DNA from: Dipteronia dyeriana
Taxonomy: Eukaryota; Streptophyta; Magnoliopsida; Sapindales; Sapindaceae
Direction: 5' to 3'
Length of the DNA stretch: 64,000 bases
Assembly (NCBI GenBank): GCA_032871835.1
Contig: CM065297.1
Location: 30,699,598 to 30,763,597, forward strand
Made by a program: the position numbers and the translations under genes
Notes under the pieces: generated by a model
Told to the model about the DNA's origin: nothing
The model's input: only the letters and a program-made list of their open reading frames with translations
Databases searched by the model: none
Shown here: positions 1-11,014 of the stretch, one piece after another
Numbering within the stretch: position 1 is the stretch's first letter
How the letters are laid out: each line of letters opens with the position of its first letter

Positions 1-61
1 CATGGGCCGGTCGGACCGGCCGGACCGGCCTGTCACCGGCCGACCCATTTTTACACCACTA
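1..61. mobile_element. Terminal fragment of a hAT transposon
   Basis: The first 61 bases end in a sequence whose reverse complement starts TAGTGGTGTAAAAATGG, the same terminal inverted repeat as the hAT element at 51452-53265. Internal to it is a GC-rich block of repeated GGCCGG/GGACCGG units, typical of hAT subterminal repeats. The rest of the element lies outside the window, so autonomy and target duplication cannot be judged. Confidence 0.7.
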
Positions 62-420
62 CTTTCTAGTCTTCTAAGGTGACGTTTGGTTATCATGGTA
101 GAATGAGAATTGAAATGGTAATGAGAATGAGAATTGGAATGGAATGGAAAACTGATTTCTTTGTTTGGTTGGGACTTCAGTATCAATATCTGAATCAGTA
201 ATATTTTGTTTAGTTAACAACTGAATGGAATGGAATCAACTGTATTTTGACCAAAACATGGAAACTTATATTATTTAATGAATTTTTTGTTTTACTAAAT
301 TGAACTTTGTTTACAGAAAAACATGCAAAATCTTATAAAGAATGGTGCATGTTAAATTATTCTTTTAATTAGTATGGGTATAAATGTGAAATTTTTTATT
401 TTCAGACAATTTTGTTTTTG

Positions 421-1032
421 AAAAAACAAACATATTGACAATACATTTAAATGTGAGGAGGAAGAGGAAAAAAACAAACATGTCATTTAGGTTTAGATTT
501 CAATTTCTATTCGGTATTCAGAAAAATTTAAGACTATTCAATTTTCAGACAAAAAAGCAAACGACCCTTAAATCTATAATATTAGGATTTATAATAGATT
601 GGGTGTTCAAACTTATGGATGTAGAAAGTAAATTTAATTTCTAATTATAAAGTTATGTATTTTAAGTAATTAAATATAAGGGTATTTTTGAAATAAAAAA
701 GTTTCATTAAAATACTAGTGTAGGAAACATAATTTGTATATTTAGAAGTTTGAGAATATTTATTTTTTAGACAAAAACAAAATAGGTCGTTTCGAGTCGG
801 GTTTGATGTGGAAAACGATAATCTATTTAGAACATGGGTTATATTTGGGATAACCCTTGCAAATCCGGTTTCGGGGTATGCGGAACGCCATTAGGGGGTC
901 TTTTGTTTTATTGTCTGAATAATAAACAGTCATGAATTTTTCTAAAGAATAAATAGGTTCTGAAATCTGAAATTAAATGACATGTTTTTTTTCTCTCACA
1001 TTTGAATGTATTATCAACACGTTTGTTTTTTA
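421..1032. repeat. Imperfect inverted repeat, MITE-like
   Basis: Bases 421-570 are a diverged reverse complement of 893-1032. Shared blocks include a run of AAAACAAACAT type, the AAATGACATGTTT block and the GGGTC/GACCC inner ends. The roughly 320 bp between the arms is AT-rich and has no convincing coding content. It could be one foldback element or two copies of a 150-bp MITE in opposite orientation. No clear target duplication was found. The preceding 62-420 is AT-rich with GAATGAGAATGG-like runs and nothing codable. Confidence 0.5.
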
Positions 1033-2006
1033 AAGGAGTATAATCATTTTCTCCCCTATAGTTTGACATATTAAATACTTTACCCCCTCTAATTTTAGTA
1101 ATGGTCATTCCCATTGAAAATCAAAATATTAAACACTTTACCCCCTCTAATTTCATTAATGGTCATTGTCCCCCTTGAAAACCAAAATACTAGATATTTT
1201 GCCCTTAAGAGTTAGAAATTCTGTTAGTCAAATACTCTAACCATTAAAAAATCAATTAAATGACCATAATTCCCTTGAACCCATGAGTTATGCCCATTAA
1301 TGATACCACTAATTATTTTTAAAGATTAAAAAAATCAAAAATAAGAAAATAAAATTGACAAAAGTATTTAAAAAAAACATAATTGAAAATTAAAATTAAA
1401 AAATTAAAAAGTTAGCAAAAAATATTCAATATTAAAAAAAAAAGCAATTCAATATTTCAAAATAAAATTTAATATTGTTTTATTTTTGTACAATTATATT
1501 ATTTTATTATTTTATTATTCTTTATACTAATATATTTTTTTAATTTTTACATTTCATTCTTTATATTAAAGTTTTTTTTAAAAAAAATTATTTTTACATT
1601 TAATTCTTTTATTATTTTTTGTTCAAATAATTTTTTAATTTTTTATTTTCAAATCTGTTTTTTTAATACTTTTATTAGTTTTTATGGTTTTATTTCTGGT
1701 TTGTTCCTTTAAAAACAATTAATGGTATTATTAGGGGTCATAATTCATGTGTTCAAGGGTATTAAAATCATTTAATTGATTTTTTAATGGTCAAAGTATT
1801 TGACTAATAGAATTCATAACGGTTTGGGGGAAAAATATCCAATATTTTAGTTTTCTGGGGGGGAATGACCATTACCGAAACTGAAGGGGGGGTAAAGTAT
1901 TAAATATTTTGGTTTTTAGGAAAAATAATGGTCATTTTTGAAACTAAAGGGGGTAAAGTGTCTAATATGTTAAACTACAGGGGGAATTGATTATATCCCT
2001 TTTTTT
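1033..2006. mobile_element. Mutator-like foldback element with ~290-bp inverted repeats
   Basis: The left arm (about 1033-1320) and right arm (about 1715-2006) are long, well-matched inverted repeats. Both carry GGTATAATC/GATTATATCC-like ends, repeated TTTACCCCC blocks and TAATGGTCATT motifs. The 395-bp centre is extremely AT-rich and non-coding. Long terminal inverted repeats without a transposase fit a non-autonomous MULE. The 9-bp target duplication expected for that superfamily is obscured by T-rich flanks, so the assignment rests on the inverted repeats alone. Confidence 0.6.
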
Positions 2007-3083
2007 TTTAATAAAATTGTTTGAAAATAAGGCACAGTCCTGCAGCTTGTTTTCAGCCTGTTTTTCATTTTTATTTTCCAAAAACGATTTCGAAAACGCG
2101 TTTGTTAGCCGTTTTTCATTTTATTTTCGAAAAAAATGAAAAACCAAACTAGTGTTAAAAGTGAAAGATTTGAAAAACACGAAATACTTGTTTTTTCTTT
2201 TTCTTTTTCTTTTTCATTTTTTAAATTAAAAAATCATTTTTTTTCTAAACAAAAAATCATATTGGTTAATTATTTAATAAATCAATTTTTAATTGTTATA
2301 ATATTAAACAAAATGTAAAAATTGATATACCTACCGGACGCGTTTTTTCCATTTTTATTTTCAAAATATAACTTTCAATATTTGCTACCAGAAGGGTTTT
2401 TAGTTTTCGAAACTGAAACAAAAAACCCTGTTTTCATTTTCATTTTCATTTTTCTTTTCGAAAAACACTTACATGACGGGCCCTAAGTAATTTTCCATTT
2501 ATACCCATGTTAAACCATTATACATATAATATGAAATAAAACAATTCAAAAATAATAACTATACATGAACACATATGATCATGATCTTCTTTTTCGATTA
2601 CAAACAAACTTCATTTTCACTAAGAAAATAAATGTTTTTTTTTTCAAAAAATAAAAGAGGCAGTAGGAAAACCCACACAAAATACTAATATATATATATA
2701 TATGTATGTATATGTATGTATATGTATGTATATAAATACATAACCTTAATATCATAATAAACTATTGATATTAAATACCAATATGAGAAGTGATGGGTTC
2801 TTTTTTATTTTTGAAGCTATTTAAAATAAGCAATATATTAAAATAGAGATTTCTATACCATATATAATTATGATGAAATTGGAAATATATTATATATGGG
2901 TGATAGTATAGGAAGAAAAGATTTTGGATTGAATTTAATGTAATTCAGTGATTTGCAACTAAGTGAAAAATCAAGATTTTTTACTTTATATTTTAATTTA
3001 TTTTTTGGTATTTTTAAGTTGTTTGACCGCTTACATTGTAAAGTTATCATTAATCGATTGACTTATTTCATGAACAAACCACA
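2007..3083. other. AT-rich intergenic stretch, no gene seen
   Basis: Purine/pyrimidine-skewed AT-rich DNA. The segment 2087-2470 has several short TTTTCATTTT / TTTCGAAAA repeats and could be part of an old MITE, but no paired termini were found. A TA/TATG microsatellite is at 2689-2735. Short open frames here have no recognisable protein features. Confidence 0.5.
2689..2735. repeat. TA / TATG microsatellite
   Basis: Alternating TA followed by repeated TATG/TATA tetranucleotides. A simple-sequence repeat. Confidence 0.9.
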
Positions 3084-4616
3084 TGTTGGGGTTTTTATGT
3101 AAGGGTAGCTTAGGCTCTCAAGACATCAAGAGATGAAGCATCAAAGGTAAAATTATAAGTGCTTGCTTTCTTTGAAGAGATAGTGGCACACAGTCACAAC
3201 TCATGTATAATTCTTGTTAATATGTTGTGTGTTTATATGTGTGCTTTTATGATTTGATAAATCTTCTTGCATGTTTATTTTGATCTTATCTTTACATATG
3301 AAATGACATGCATTATGTGTTGCTCATACACACACACACACACATTCCTCTAGCATTTGAATTGTTATATTGGACTTCGAATGCTTATGTGCTTCATTGT
3401 CTTACCTTGATTTCATTGTGTGTTTTGGTGTGGTGGATTTTTCAAGTTGAAAAATCCATAACAGGGCGATGCGTGGGTCTATGCACGGGTACCCTACCCA
3501 CGCACTACCCGCGCAGCAAGAAGATTGAGAATTTTAATCTCTCGATGTCAGGTCAATGCGCGGACACTTGCACGGGTCTAGACCCGTGCAGTCCAGCGCA
3601 TTTCACTGGGTGAGATTTTCATCTCTCTGGTTGAGGCCAATGCATGGACATTTATGCCGCGCGCTACGCTGATCTGACAGATTTTATTAAAACGACATCA
3701 CTTCATTTTTGTCCCATATAAATATGTCTCTTCATATTCAGGTTGTTTCAAGAGTTCCATTTTTCATTCTTTTCTCTTATAACATTTTTCAATAGAAAAC
3801 ATCTTCCAAGAACTCACCTTTATACACTCAAAGCTTTCTTTAATCTTAAAAACATCATCTTGCATCATCTATGACTATATAGAGTGCATCCATACATCGT
3901 TAAGCATCATCACATCTTGTTTGGTAAGTTTCTCACTATCTTCATATAAATTAAGTGGTTTTCTTACTAATCCATCTCTTTTATCATTTGTATGCTCTAA
4001 GAAAATATTCAAGATACAAATAAAGATTTTTTGTGATGAAATAATTGAGTTTTGTATTGTGATAGCTTCATAGGATTGTTTGATCTATGTTTAGTTAAGC
4101 TCTATGAAACATGTCATTTAGCTCTTGATATTTAGGATTGTTTTAAATGTAATCTCATTATCCTAGATAAGCATATAAGGTTCCCTAGCCTTATTTGTTC
4201 TTTGAATATCATCATAATTCACATAGGCCATTTTATCTCTTCATTGAGAAGTAAGACTTGTGTTGCTTCCGGGATTAGGTAGCTTAAATCACAAACAAGA
4301 TGGACTAGGTTCACTCATACTGGCATTAGGTAGTGGTGGTGGATTATATACCAGGATTAGGTTGTAATTCCTTTACTATTAGTGGATTCGAGGTTCGAAG
4401 TGTGTCACAATTAACAACCCGTGGTTTTTCCATTTGGAGGGTTTCCACATATATTTCAAGTGTCTTTTAAATTCCGCACATATTACACTTGTTATATAAT
4501 TGTGACTAGTTAGGGATTTTTTCGTCAACTTGGCCATTAATGAAAATTGGGCAAAATTGATTAAAATCTATTCACCCCCCTCTAGATTAATATTAAACAT
4601 ATCATAATTTTTTTCA
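3084..4616 (+). repeat. CopA 5' LTR
   Basis: Starts TGTTGGGG and ends TTTTCA directly before the primer-binding site, giving TG...CA termini. A GC-rich block (about 3460-3670) contains a 22-bp perfect palindrome at 3569-3590 made of TGCACGGGTCT and its complement. A TATA box (TATAAATA, 3717-3724) follows about 130 bp later. Near the end is the TTCACCCCCC tract seen in all LTRs of this type here. The 5' boundary is inferred from the TG start, because the other copies are truncated before it. Confidence 0.75.
3717..3724 (+). promoter_or_regulatory. Putative TATA box of CopA LTR
   Basis: TATAAATA lies in the middle of the LTR. The same context is present in CopB near 14888, which supports it as the LTR core promoter. 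Confidence 0.5.
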
Positions 4617-4633
4617 ATTAGTATCAGAGGGGG
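4617..4633 (+). other. CopA primer-binding site
   Basis: ATTAGTATCAGAGGGGG directly follows the LTR. It matches the plant initiator-tRNA-Met type site TTGGTATCAGAGC with changes. CopB has the better-preserved ATTGGTATCAGAGG at the same place. Confidence 0.75.
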
Positions 4634-4741
4634 TTCCTAGACATACATAGATGATATTTGCTTATTTTGGTGTGTTTTGCAGTTTGTGTGATTCTTTGAT
4701 CATTCGTACATTTGCATTCATTTCTTTCATTCATAAACACT

Positions 4742-5034
4742 ATGAGTGGAAACGGTGGCAACGAGGGCGCTTATAGCATAACACCTTCCCTTCTCATCGG
4801 GTTGAATTATGCCTCTTGGAAAGGCAAGATTGAGTTGTACATTTGTCAAATCCATGATAGGGCATGGATGACTGTTGAAGACGACTACACACCACCGATG
4901 ATGACTCCTATGGATGGAGGAGAGGATGTGCTCAAGCCAAAGGCATAATGGAAAACACAAGAGTTTGAGGCATCAAAATGGAATAGGAAGGCAATGCATG
5001 CCATATATGCAATGGATGAGAATCAATATAAGTT
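4742..5034 (+). pseudogene. CopA gag fragment
   Basis: Starts with MSGNGGNEG. The gag region contains NYASWKGK and DRAWMTVEDDY, the opening of a copia capsid protein. It parallels the gag of element X at 42786, which has YWKLRMKAYI and DERAWIVVEE. A TAA at about 4946 breaks the frame in the middle of gag; reading continues as WKTQEFEASKW to about 5034. There the sequence passes straight into integrase, so most of capsid and all of nucleocapsid are lost. The same junction occurs in CopB. Confidence 0.8.
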
Positions 5035-6777
5035 GAATAGTCTAGGCATTTCTCATGAGTTTTCGGCTTCTAGGACACCTCAACAAAATGAAGTTGTTGA
5101 GAGGAAGAATAGCGTCCTTCAAGAGATGGCCCGTGTGATGTTGCTTAGCAATAATGTCCCTATGAACCTATAGGCCGAAGCCATCAATACGGCATGCTAT
5201 ATAGGAAATAAAATCTTTCTAAGGCCCTACACTAGGCAAACCTCCTATAAGTTATGGAAAACTAAAAAGTCAAATGTTAGCTACTTCCACACTTTTGGAA
5301 GCAAATGCTACATTTTAAATGACCATGATCAACTTGGAAAATTCGATGCTAAGATTGATGAGGGTATCTTTATTGGCTATGCCTTGAATAGTAGAGCCTA
5401 TAGAATTTTCAATTTGAAGACTCGAACCGTCATGGAATCATCCAATGTTGTCATTGATGATACAAGGCTCAAATCTAATGACCATGAGGAGGAGGTAGCT
5501 ATAGTTGATGACTTTCCCGTGGAAAAGGTTGTGGAGACTCCTAATGGTGGTAAATCTAATCTTGATGATGATATCACACAACCTATTGATAGAGTTCCTC
5601 TCTTGAACTCTAACGAACCTGTTCTATGGGTTAGGAAACTCCATGATAAAGATGACATCATTGGAGAGGTTAATGAGGGTGTCAGAACTAGGCATCAAAT
5701 GGCTAATTTGATTAGCTACACGTGCTACACCTCTCAAATAGAACCCAAAAAGGTTGATGATGCCTTAAATGATGAATTTTAGGTTGTTGCCATGCAAGAA
5801 GAGCTAAACCAATTTGAAAGGAATGAGGTTTGGACTCTAGTTCCTAGGTCTAAGAACACTAATGTGATAGACACCAAGTGGGTCTATAGGAACCAATTCG
5901 ATGAGGATGGCAACATTGTGCGAAACAAGGCTAGGCTTGTAGCATAATGATACTCTTAAATTGAGAGTATTGACTTTAAGGAGACGTTTGCTCCAGTTGC
6001 CCGTCTAGAGTCCATTAGACATCTTTTATCCATCTCTTGTGTGCACAAGTTCAAATTGCATCAAATGGATGTCAAGAGTGCCTTTCTCAATGGCTTATTA
6101 TAAGTGGAAGTATTTGTTGAGCAACCCAAAGGGTTTATGGACCCACACCACCCCGATTATGATTATCGCCTCAAGAAGGCTTTATAAGGGTTGAAACAAG
6201 CACTGAGGGCTTGGTATGAGCGCCTCACATTATATATTGTTGACAATGGTTACTCAATTGGTAGTGTTGACAAGACTCTATTCAGCAAGAGATACAATGA
6301 TAAGCTCTATATAGTTCAAATATATGTTAATGATATAGTCTTTGGCTCTACCAACAACACTAAAGTCCAACGATTTGTTGATGTCATGTCTCATGAATTT
6401 GAGATGAGTCTTGTTGGTAAGCTAAGTTACTTCCTAGGGTTGCAAATTAAGCAAATGGATGATGGGATCTTCATATCTCAATCTAAATATGTCAAAAACC
6501 TAGTGAAGAAATTTGGTCTTGAAAATGTCAAACATTGTGATATACACATGAGTACCACTTTAAAGCTAAGAAAAGATGCTAGTGCCAAAAGTGTGGATCA
6601 AACACTATATCGAGGTATGATTGGTAGCTTACTTTATTTGATTGTAAGTAGGCCCGATATCTCATTTAGTGTGGAAGTGTGTGCTAAGTACCAATCGGAT
6701 CCTAAAGAGTCTCATCTCTCTTCTGTTAAGAGAATCATTCTCTATATGAATGAGACATCCAATTATGGGATTTGGTT
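5035..6777 (+). pseudogene. CopA integrase end, reverse transcriptase and RNase H start
   Basis: In order: the end of the integrase core (QQNEVVERKN, carrying the glutamate of the DDE triad), the AEAINTACYIGNK segment, the integrase C-terminal domain to about 5780, then RT. RT blocks are TKWVYRNQFDEDG, RNKARLVA, HQMDVKSAFLNG and the polymerase box YVND (about 6323-6334). That box is normally YVDD, so a catalytic aspartate is changed. RNase H begins with VKRIILYM and is cut at about 6777. In-frame stops include a TGG-to-TAG (5172), three in the segment LVA..YS (about 5944-5961) and others in RT. Several look like CAA to TAA changes. The longest open piece is 6191-6781. Confidence 0.85.
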
Positions 6778-8355
6778 CACTTAAGGTCATTTTCTCCTTT
6801 TGCTTCTATTCTTTCGCTCTCCTTTATATATCACTTCCCTCTCACATTTCATTCTAAGAAGAGATTCAAAATTTGAGTGCAGAATTTTCTCCCAAATTTT
6901 CTCACATTCCAAACAACATAACTTCTTCATTTAAACTCCGATTTGAGTGATTTAAAGTTTAGAGTGTTTGTCTTTACATCCTCCATCTTTTCTCTGAAGG
7001 TTAGAGTTAGTTTTATTGCTGTTTTTTTAGTGTAATCTCACAAAAACGGGACTGCACCAAATCAACTAAGGTATTGATATTCTCTCAAAGTTTTCCTTTA
7101 AAACTTGGTCAATTGCCTTGGGTTTTCTTCTTCAACATATATATGTATCTTGTGATTGTTTTGATTTGAGTTTTGAACTGATTTAAAATTAGATTGAGTT
7201 TCAATTGAAATCTCACATGTTGAGTTAGGTTTTGATTTTGAATATGTTTTCGTATGTTTGAGATTGTATTGTGCTAGCTTTGATTCTAGGACTATTTGAT
7301 GATCTTTGATTGATTGATTTTGTGAAAAATAGTTCCTCACATGTATTAGGCTCTCCTTGGTCGAAATCTCACTATAATACATGTGCTTGTGTTCTTTTGA
7401 GCTATTCATGTGCTTTGTTGAATCTATGAATAGGAAATATGCTCTAGAACTCTTGCTTTAATCTAAATGACTTTGTCAAATGATTTTAGGATGTTTTTGA
7501 TATATGAGATTTAAACTTGATTATGTGTTAATTGAACATATCTTGTGACACAAGTTTAAGATCTATGCATGTATTTAGATTGTAATTTGTGTTGAACATA
7601 TCTTACATGATCTAGATGGATTAAACATGCATGATTGACTAGACTACATTTGTTTTGTGCAATCATGCTAATGTCTAGTATTTCCAATAGGATGTGTTGA
7701 TTGTAACACTCTATGTTGCGTGCTTGTTTGCGTTTTGCATTCATGATCACCTGGATGTCTTGTGAGAAGAAAGTCTTAACAATAGGTGTGAGACCTATGT
7801 TGTTGAGCAAGGAAGTCTTGGCAAGAGGTGGGAGACCTCGGATTGTCAAGCAAGGAAGACTTGCCTAGGGTCGTGAGGATCCGGAAGGGTAAGCGAGGAA
7901 GTATTGACTAGAGTCGGGAGGACTCGGACAATTGAGCAAGAAGTCTTGCCTAGGGTCGTGAGGATTCAGAATGGTGAGTGAGGAAGTCTTGAAAATAGGT
8001 GTGGGGCCTCAGATTGTTGAGCAAAAGGGAGACATCTTCATGAGTAGGATAGGAGGGTAGTTTCTAGGTGAAGGGGTCACTTGAAAGATTGTATTTGTCT
8101 TATCTACTAGTAGATTTTGTTTACCGGTGGTTGCTAACCCGTGGATGTCTCCGCTTCAGATTTTTACCACGTTATATCTTGTGTCAACTTTTCTCTTTCC
8201 CTATCTCTCTTATATTTTTATTTGTTATTTGAATACTATGGATAGAACTTTATATGTAAGTTGACTTCCTTTCTATAATATAATTGTATATGTACTATGC
8301 TTACTTGTTTGTATCACACTTTGCTTGTTTTATATATTGATTAAGTGTCTTTAAT

Positions 8356-8424
<69 letters not shown>

Positions 8425-8543
8425 GATACAAGCAATCTAAAGGGACAAATTTTTATTTGTTTCTAAGGGAGTCGAAAAAGGTGCCTAACCTATTCACCCC
8501 CTTCTAGGTTAGCCTTAAGCATTTAATCGTGTTTGTATTTTCA
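6778..8543 (+). repeat. X-family LTR fragment, forward (5'-truncated)
   Basis: Begins at CACTTAAGGTCATTTT, which matches the interior of the complete X LTR at 48870, and runs to the LTR end TTTTCA. It carries the LTR TATA region (CCTTTATATATC, near 6821), the repeated GGAAGTCTTG..GTGAGG units (about 7760-8030), a long TA tract (8359-8421) and the terminal TTCACCCCC motif. The first ~860 bp of the LTR is absent. The left neighbour is CopA pol with no target duplication, so the junction looks recombinational rather than a clean insertion. Confidence 0.85.
8359..8421. repeat. (TA)n microsatellite inside X LTR
   Basis: About 31 TA units. It lies at the same LTR position as the shorter TA tract at 42533-42580, while the 3' LTR of element X has almost none there. 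It is therefore length-variable within the family. Confidence 0.9.
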
Positions 8544-10450
8544 ACTTCCTTGCTCAACAACATAGGTCTCACACCTATTGTCAAGACTTCCTTCTCACAA
8601 GGCATCTAGGTGATCAAGAATACAAAACGCAAACAAGCACACAACATAGAATGTTGTGATCAACACATCCTATGGAAAATACTAGACATGAGCATGAATG
8701 CACAAAACAAATGTAGTCTAGTCAATCATTCATGTTTAATTCATCTAGATCATGTAAGATATGTTCAACACTAATTACAACCTAGATACATGCATAGATC
8801 TAAAACTTGAGTCACAAGATATGTTCAATTAATACATAATCAAGTTTAAATCTCATATACCAAAAACATACTAAAATCATGTGACAAAGTCATTTAGATT
8901 AAAACAATGAGTTCTGGAGCATATTTCCTATTCATAGATTCAACAAAATACATGAATAGCTCAAAAGAACACAAGCACATGTATTATAGTGAGATTTCGG
9001 CCAAAGAGAGCCTAATACATTTGAGGAACTATTTTTCACAAAATCAATCGATAAAAGATCATCAAATAGTCCTAGAATCAAAACTAACACAGTACAATCC
9101 CAAACATGTGAAAACATAGGCAAAATCAAAACCTAACTCAACATGTGAGATTTCAATTGAAACTCAGTCTAGCTTTAAATGAGTTCAAAACTCAAATAAA
9201 AAAAAATCACAAGACACATATATATGTTGAAGAAGAAAACCCAAGGCAATTGACCAAGTTTTAAAAGAAAACTTTGAGAGAAAATCAATACCTTAGTTGA
9301 TTTGGTGCAGTCCCGTTTTTATGAGATTAGGCTCCAAAAACAGTAAAAAAAAACTAACTCAAACCTTCAGAGAAAAGATGGAGGATGAATAGAAAAACAC
9401 TCTCAACTTTGAATCACTCAAATCAAAGTTTAAATGAAGAAGTTATGGTGTTTGGAAGGTGAGAAAATTTGGGAGAAAATTCTGCACTCAAATTTTGAAT
9501 CACTTCTTAGAATGAAATGTGAGAGGGAAGAGATATATAAAGAAGAGGAAAAGAATAGAAGCAAAAAGACCAAAATGACCTTAAGCACACCAAGCATGAT
9601 TGCTGCCCGAGATGGTGCCTGGGCATCTCGGGGTAGCAAGCATTCTGTCCCGAGATGGTCACACGCCATCTCGGGAAAGACTGCTTGGTTGCACTTCTTT
9701 TCCTCGCACGCTTCCCTCTCGTTCTTCGACCGTTTTCTGGCCTTTGTTCTTGGAATTTGAATCTGTTTGCGGATTATAAACCTTAACTCTCTCATGGACA
9801 TGGACATATAAGATACTCAACCCAAAAAATAATAATTCGACTCGATATACGAAGACGAAGACAATGTATGCAACATGAGTTGAAAGTGTAGTATCTTTTG
9901 ACTTAGAACTTAAAATCAATAGTATGAGTAACCAAAATGACCAGAACTCAATCAAGAATGACTTAAGACTAAATTCAAGTTCAATATCCATGTTGTACAA
10001 ATATATACACATGCAAACACAATTCACACTAGAATACAAACTATATAGAGATAGTCTCCAATCATGCATTTTCCAAAACAAGTTATTTTTCATACCAATG
10101 CATGAGCATTCATCTTCAAGTATGTGTGAATGTGTTATAAATAGGCACAATGATACAGGGACACATATGAATGAATTGTATGTGTGTGCCTATAATGGTG
10201 CACAATGATGCAGGGACACAAATGTATGATATGTGTGTGCGTGCCTAAGCCTTGTAAGAGAAAGATAAAGTCTTAGTATACCTTTGTAGAACCATATGGA
10301 GTTCTTTCTCTTTGAAGACTTTGAACTTGCTTTGACTAGTTGTTCCTTCTTCTTTGAAGCTTGAATCATCATGAATCTAAACAACTAAATCATTTTAAGT
10401 AAACATCATTTTGATATGGAATTAATGCCAACACAATCTAAAACCTAACA
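8544..10450 (-). repeat. X-family LTR fragment, reverse orientation
   Basis: On the minus strand it starts TGTTAGGTTTTAG (ending at 10450) and extends to about LTR position 1950, where it stops inside the GAGCAAGGAAGT repeat. It meets the end of the forward X fragment at 8543. Two hairpins of CCCGAGATGG and its complement are at 9606-9632 and 9649-9675. Two of the ~54-bp tandem units with ACAAATG..CAGGGACACA occur at about 10145-10245. It interrupts the gag of CopD, whose coding sequence resumes at 10451. Confidence 0.85.
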
Positions 10451-11014
10451 CTCATTGAGCAAATGTGTGAGATAGAACCTTAACTTGTTCATCCCGTAGT
10501 TGCTCTTAAATTGATTGAAACTCTTCGGAAGAGTCGTCAGTATGATGCTCACTTGACTAGGTTCGTTAATGGCCCCGCCATTGACCTCTGCCGTGTTGAA
10601 GTAGGACATCATGCTCAGAACATGTTCTCGAACTGACGTACCTTCTTTCATATGAGCAAACATAGCGTAACGAACAGCTTTGTGTCGCTTTTGCTGGGAG
10701 GGCTGCCCGAACATAGCTTACAAAGACTCCATGATTTCGAATGCTGAAGTCATTGCTTCATGCTTTGTGACAAGCACGTATTTCATAGAAGCCAACAGAT
10801 ATGTTCGGGTCTTCTCATCAGATGAGACCCATCGCTCGTATGCCTCACGAACAGTTCGTGTGGCATTGGCAGCAGGCGCTGAAGGATATTCCTCTGTAAG
10901 CACAAACTTGAGGTCTTTGGTGACCAATATTGCATTAATATTAAGTTTCCACTTAGTGTAGTTATCACCAGTTAATTTGTCATTTGCGATAATTTGAAGT
11001 AATACAGAAGACAT
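10451..11014 (-). pseudogene. CopD gag fragment (Ty1/copia)
   Basis: Reads on the minus strand from MSSVLLQII (11014; an in-frame ATG also exists at 11038). The NDKLTGDNYTKWK opening is typical of plant copia gag proteins of the UBN2/Retrotran_gag family. A single TAA after MESL (about 10716) replaces an expected CAA; the frame continues as AMFGQPSQQKRHKAVRYAM, then EVNGGAINEPSQVS and FNQFKSNYGMNKL. The X LTR cuts it at 10450, before any zinc knuckle. No protease, integrase or RT of this element is present in the window. Confidence 0.8.

Larger units (their letters stand above)
3084..6777 (+). mobile_element. CopA: truncated Ty1/copia (Maximus/SIRE-like) retrotransposon
   Basis: The order is 5' LTR (3084-4616), primer-binding site (4617), gag start (4742), then a direct jump to the end of integrase, reverse transcriptase and the start of RNase H. 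Zinc knuckle, protease and most of integrase are missing. At 6777 the sequence switches to an internal point of the unrelated LTR X, so the 3' half is gone. The RT block with GLQIKQ, LYRGMIGSLLYL and SRPDI motifs is typical of the Maximus/SIRE lineage. Several stops make it non-functional. Confidence 0.85.

Noticed and set aside
421..644. Small lysine-rich protein at 435-644
   Set aside because: It coincides with the left arm of an inverted repeat and has no conservation signal.
2087..2470. MITE with TTTTCATTTT repeats
   Set aside because: Short internal repeats exist, but no paired terminal inverted repeats or target duplication could be found.
3308..3613. 101-codon open frame with a cysteine-rich end
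   Set aside because: Entirely within the CopA LTR; its apparent cysteine/threonine pattern comes from the GC-rich palindromic block. No counterpart in CopB.
9659..10150. 163-codon open frame on the minus strand
   Set aside because: It lies inside the non-coding X LTR, crosses the hairpin block and is not conserved in the other LTR copies. A chance frame.
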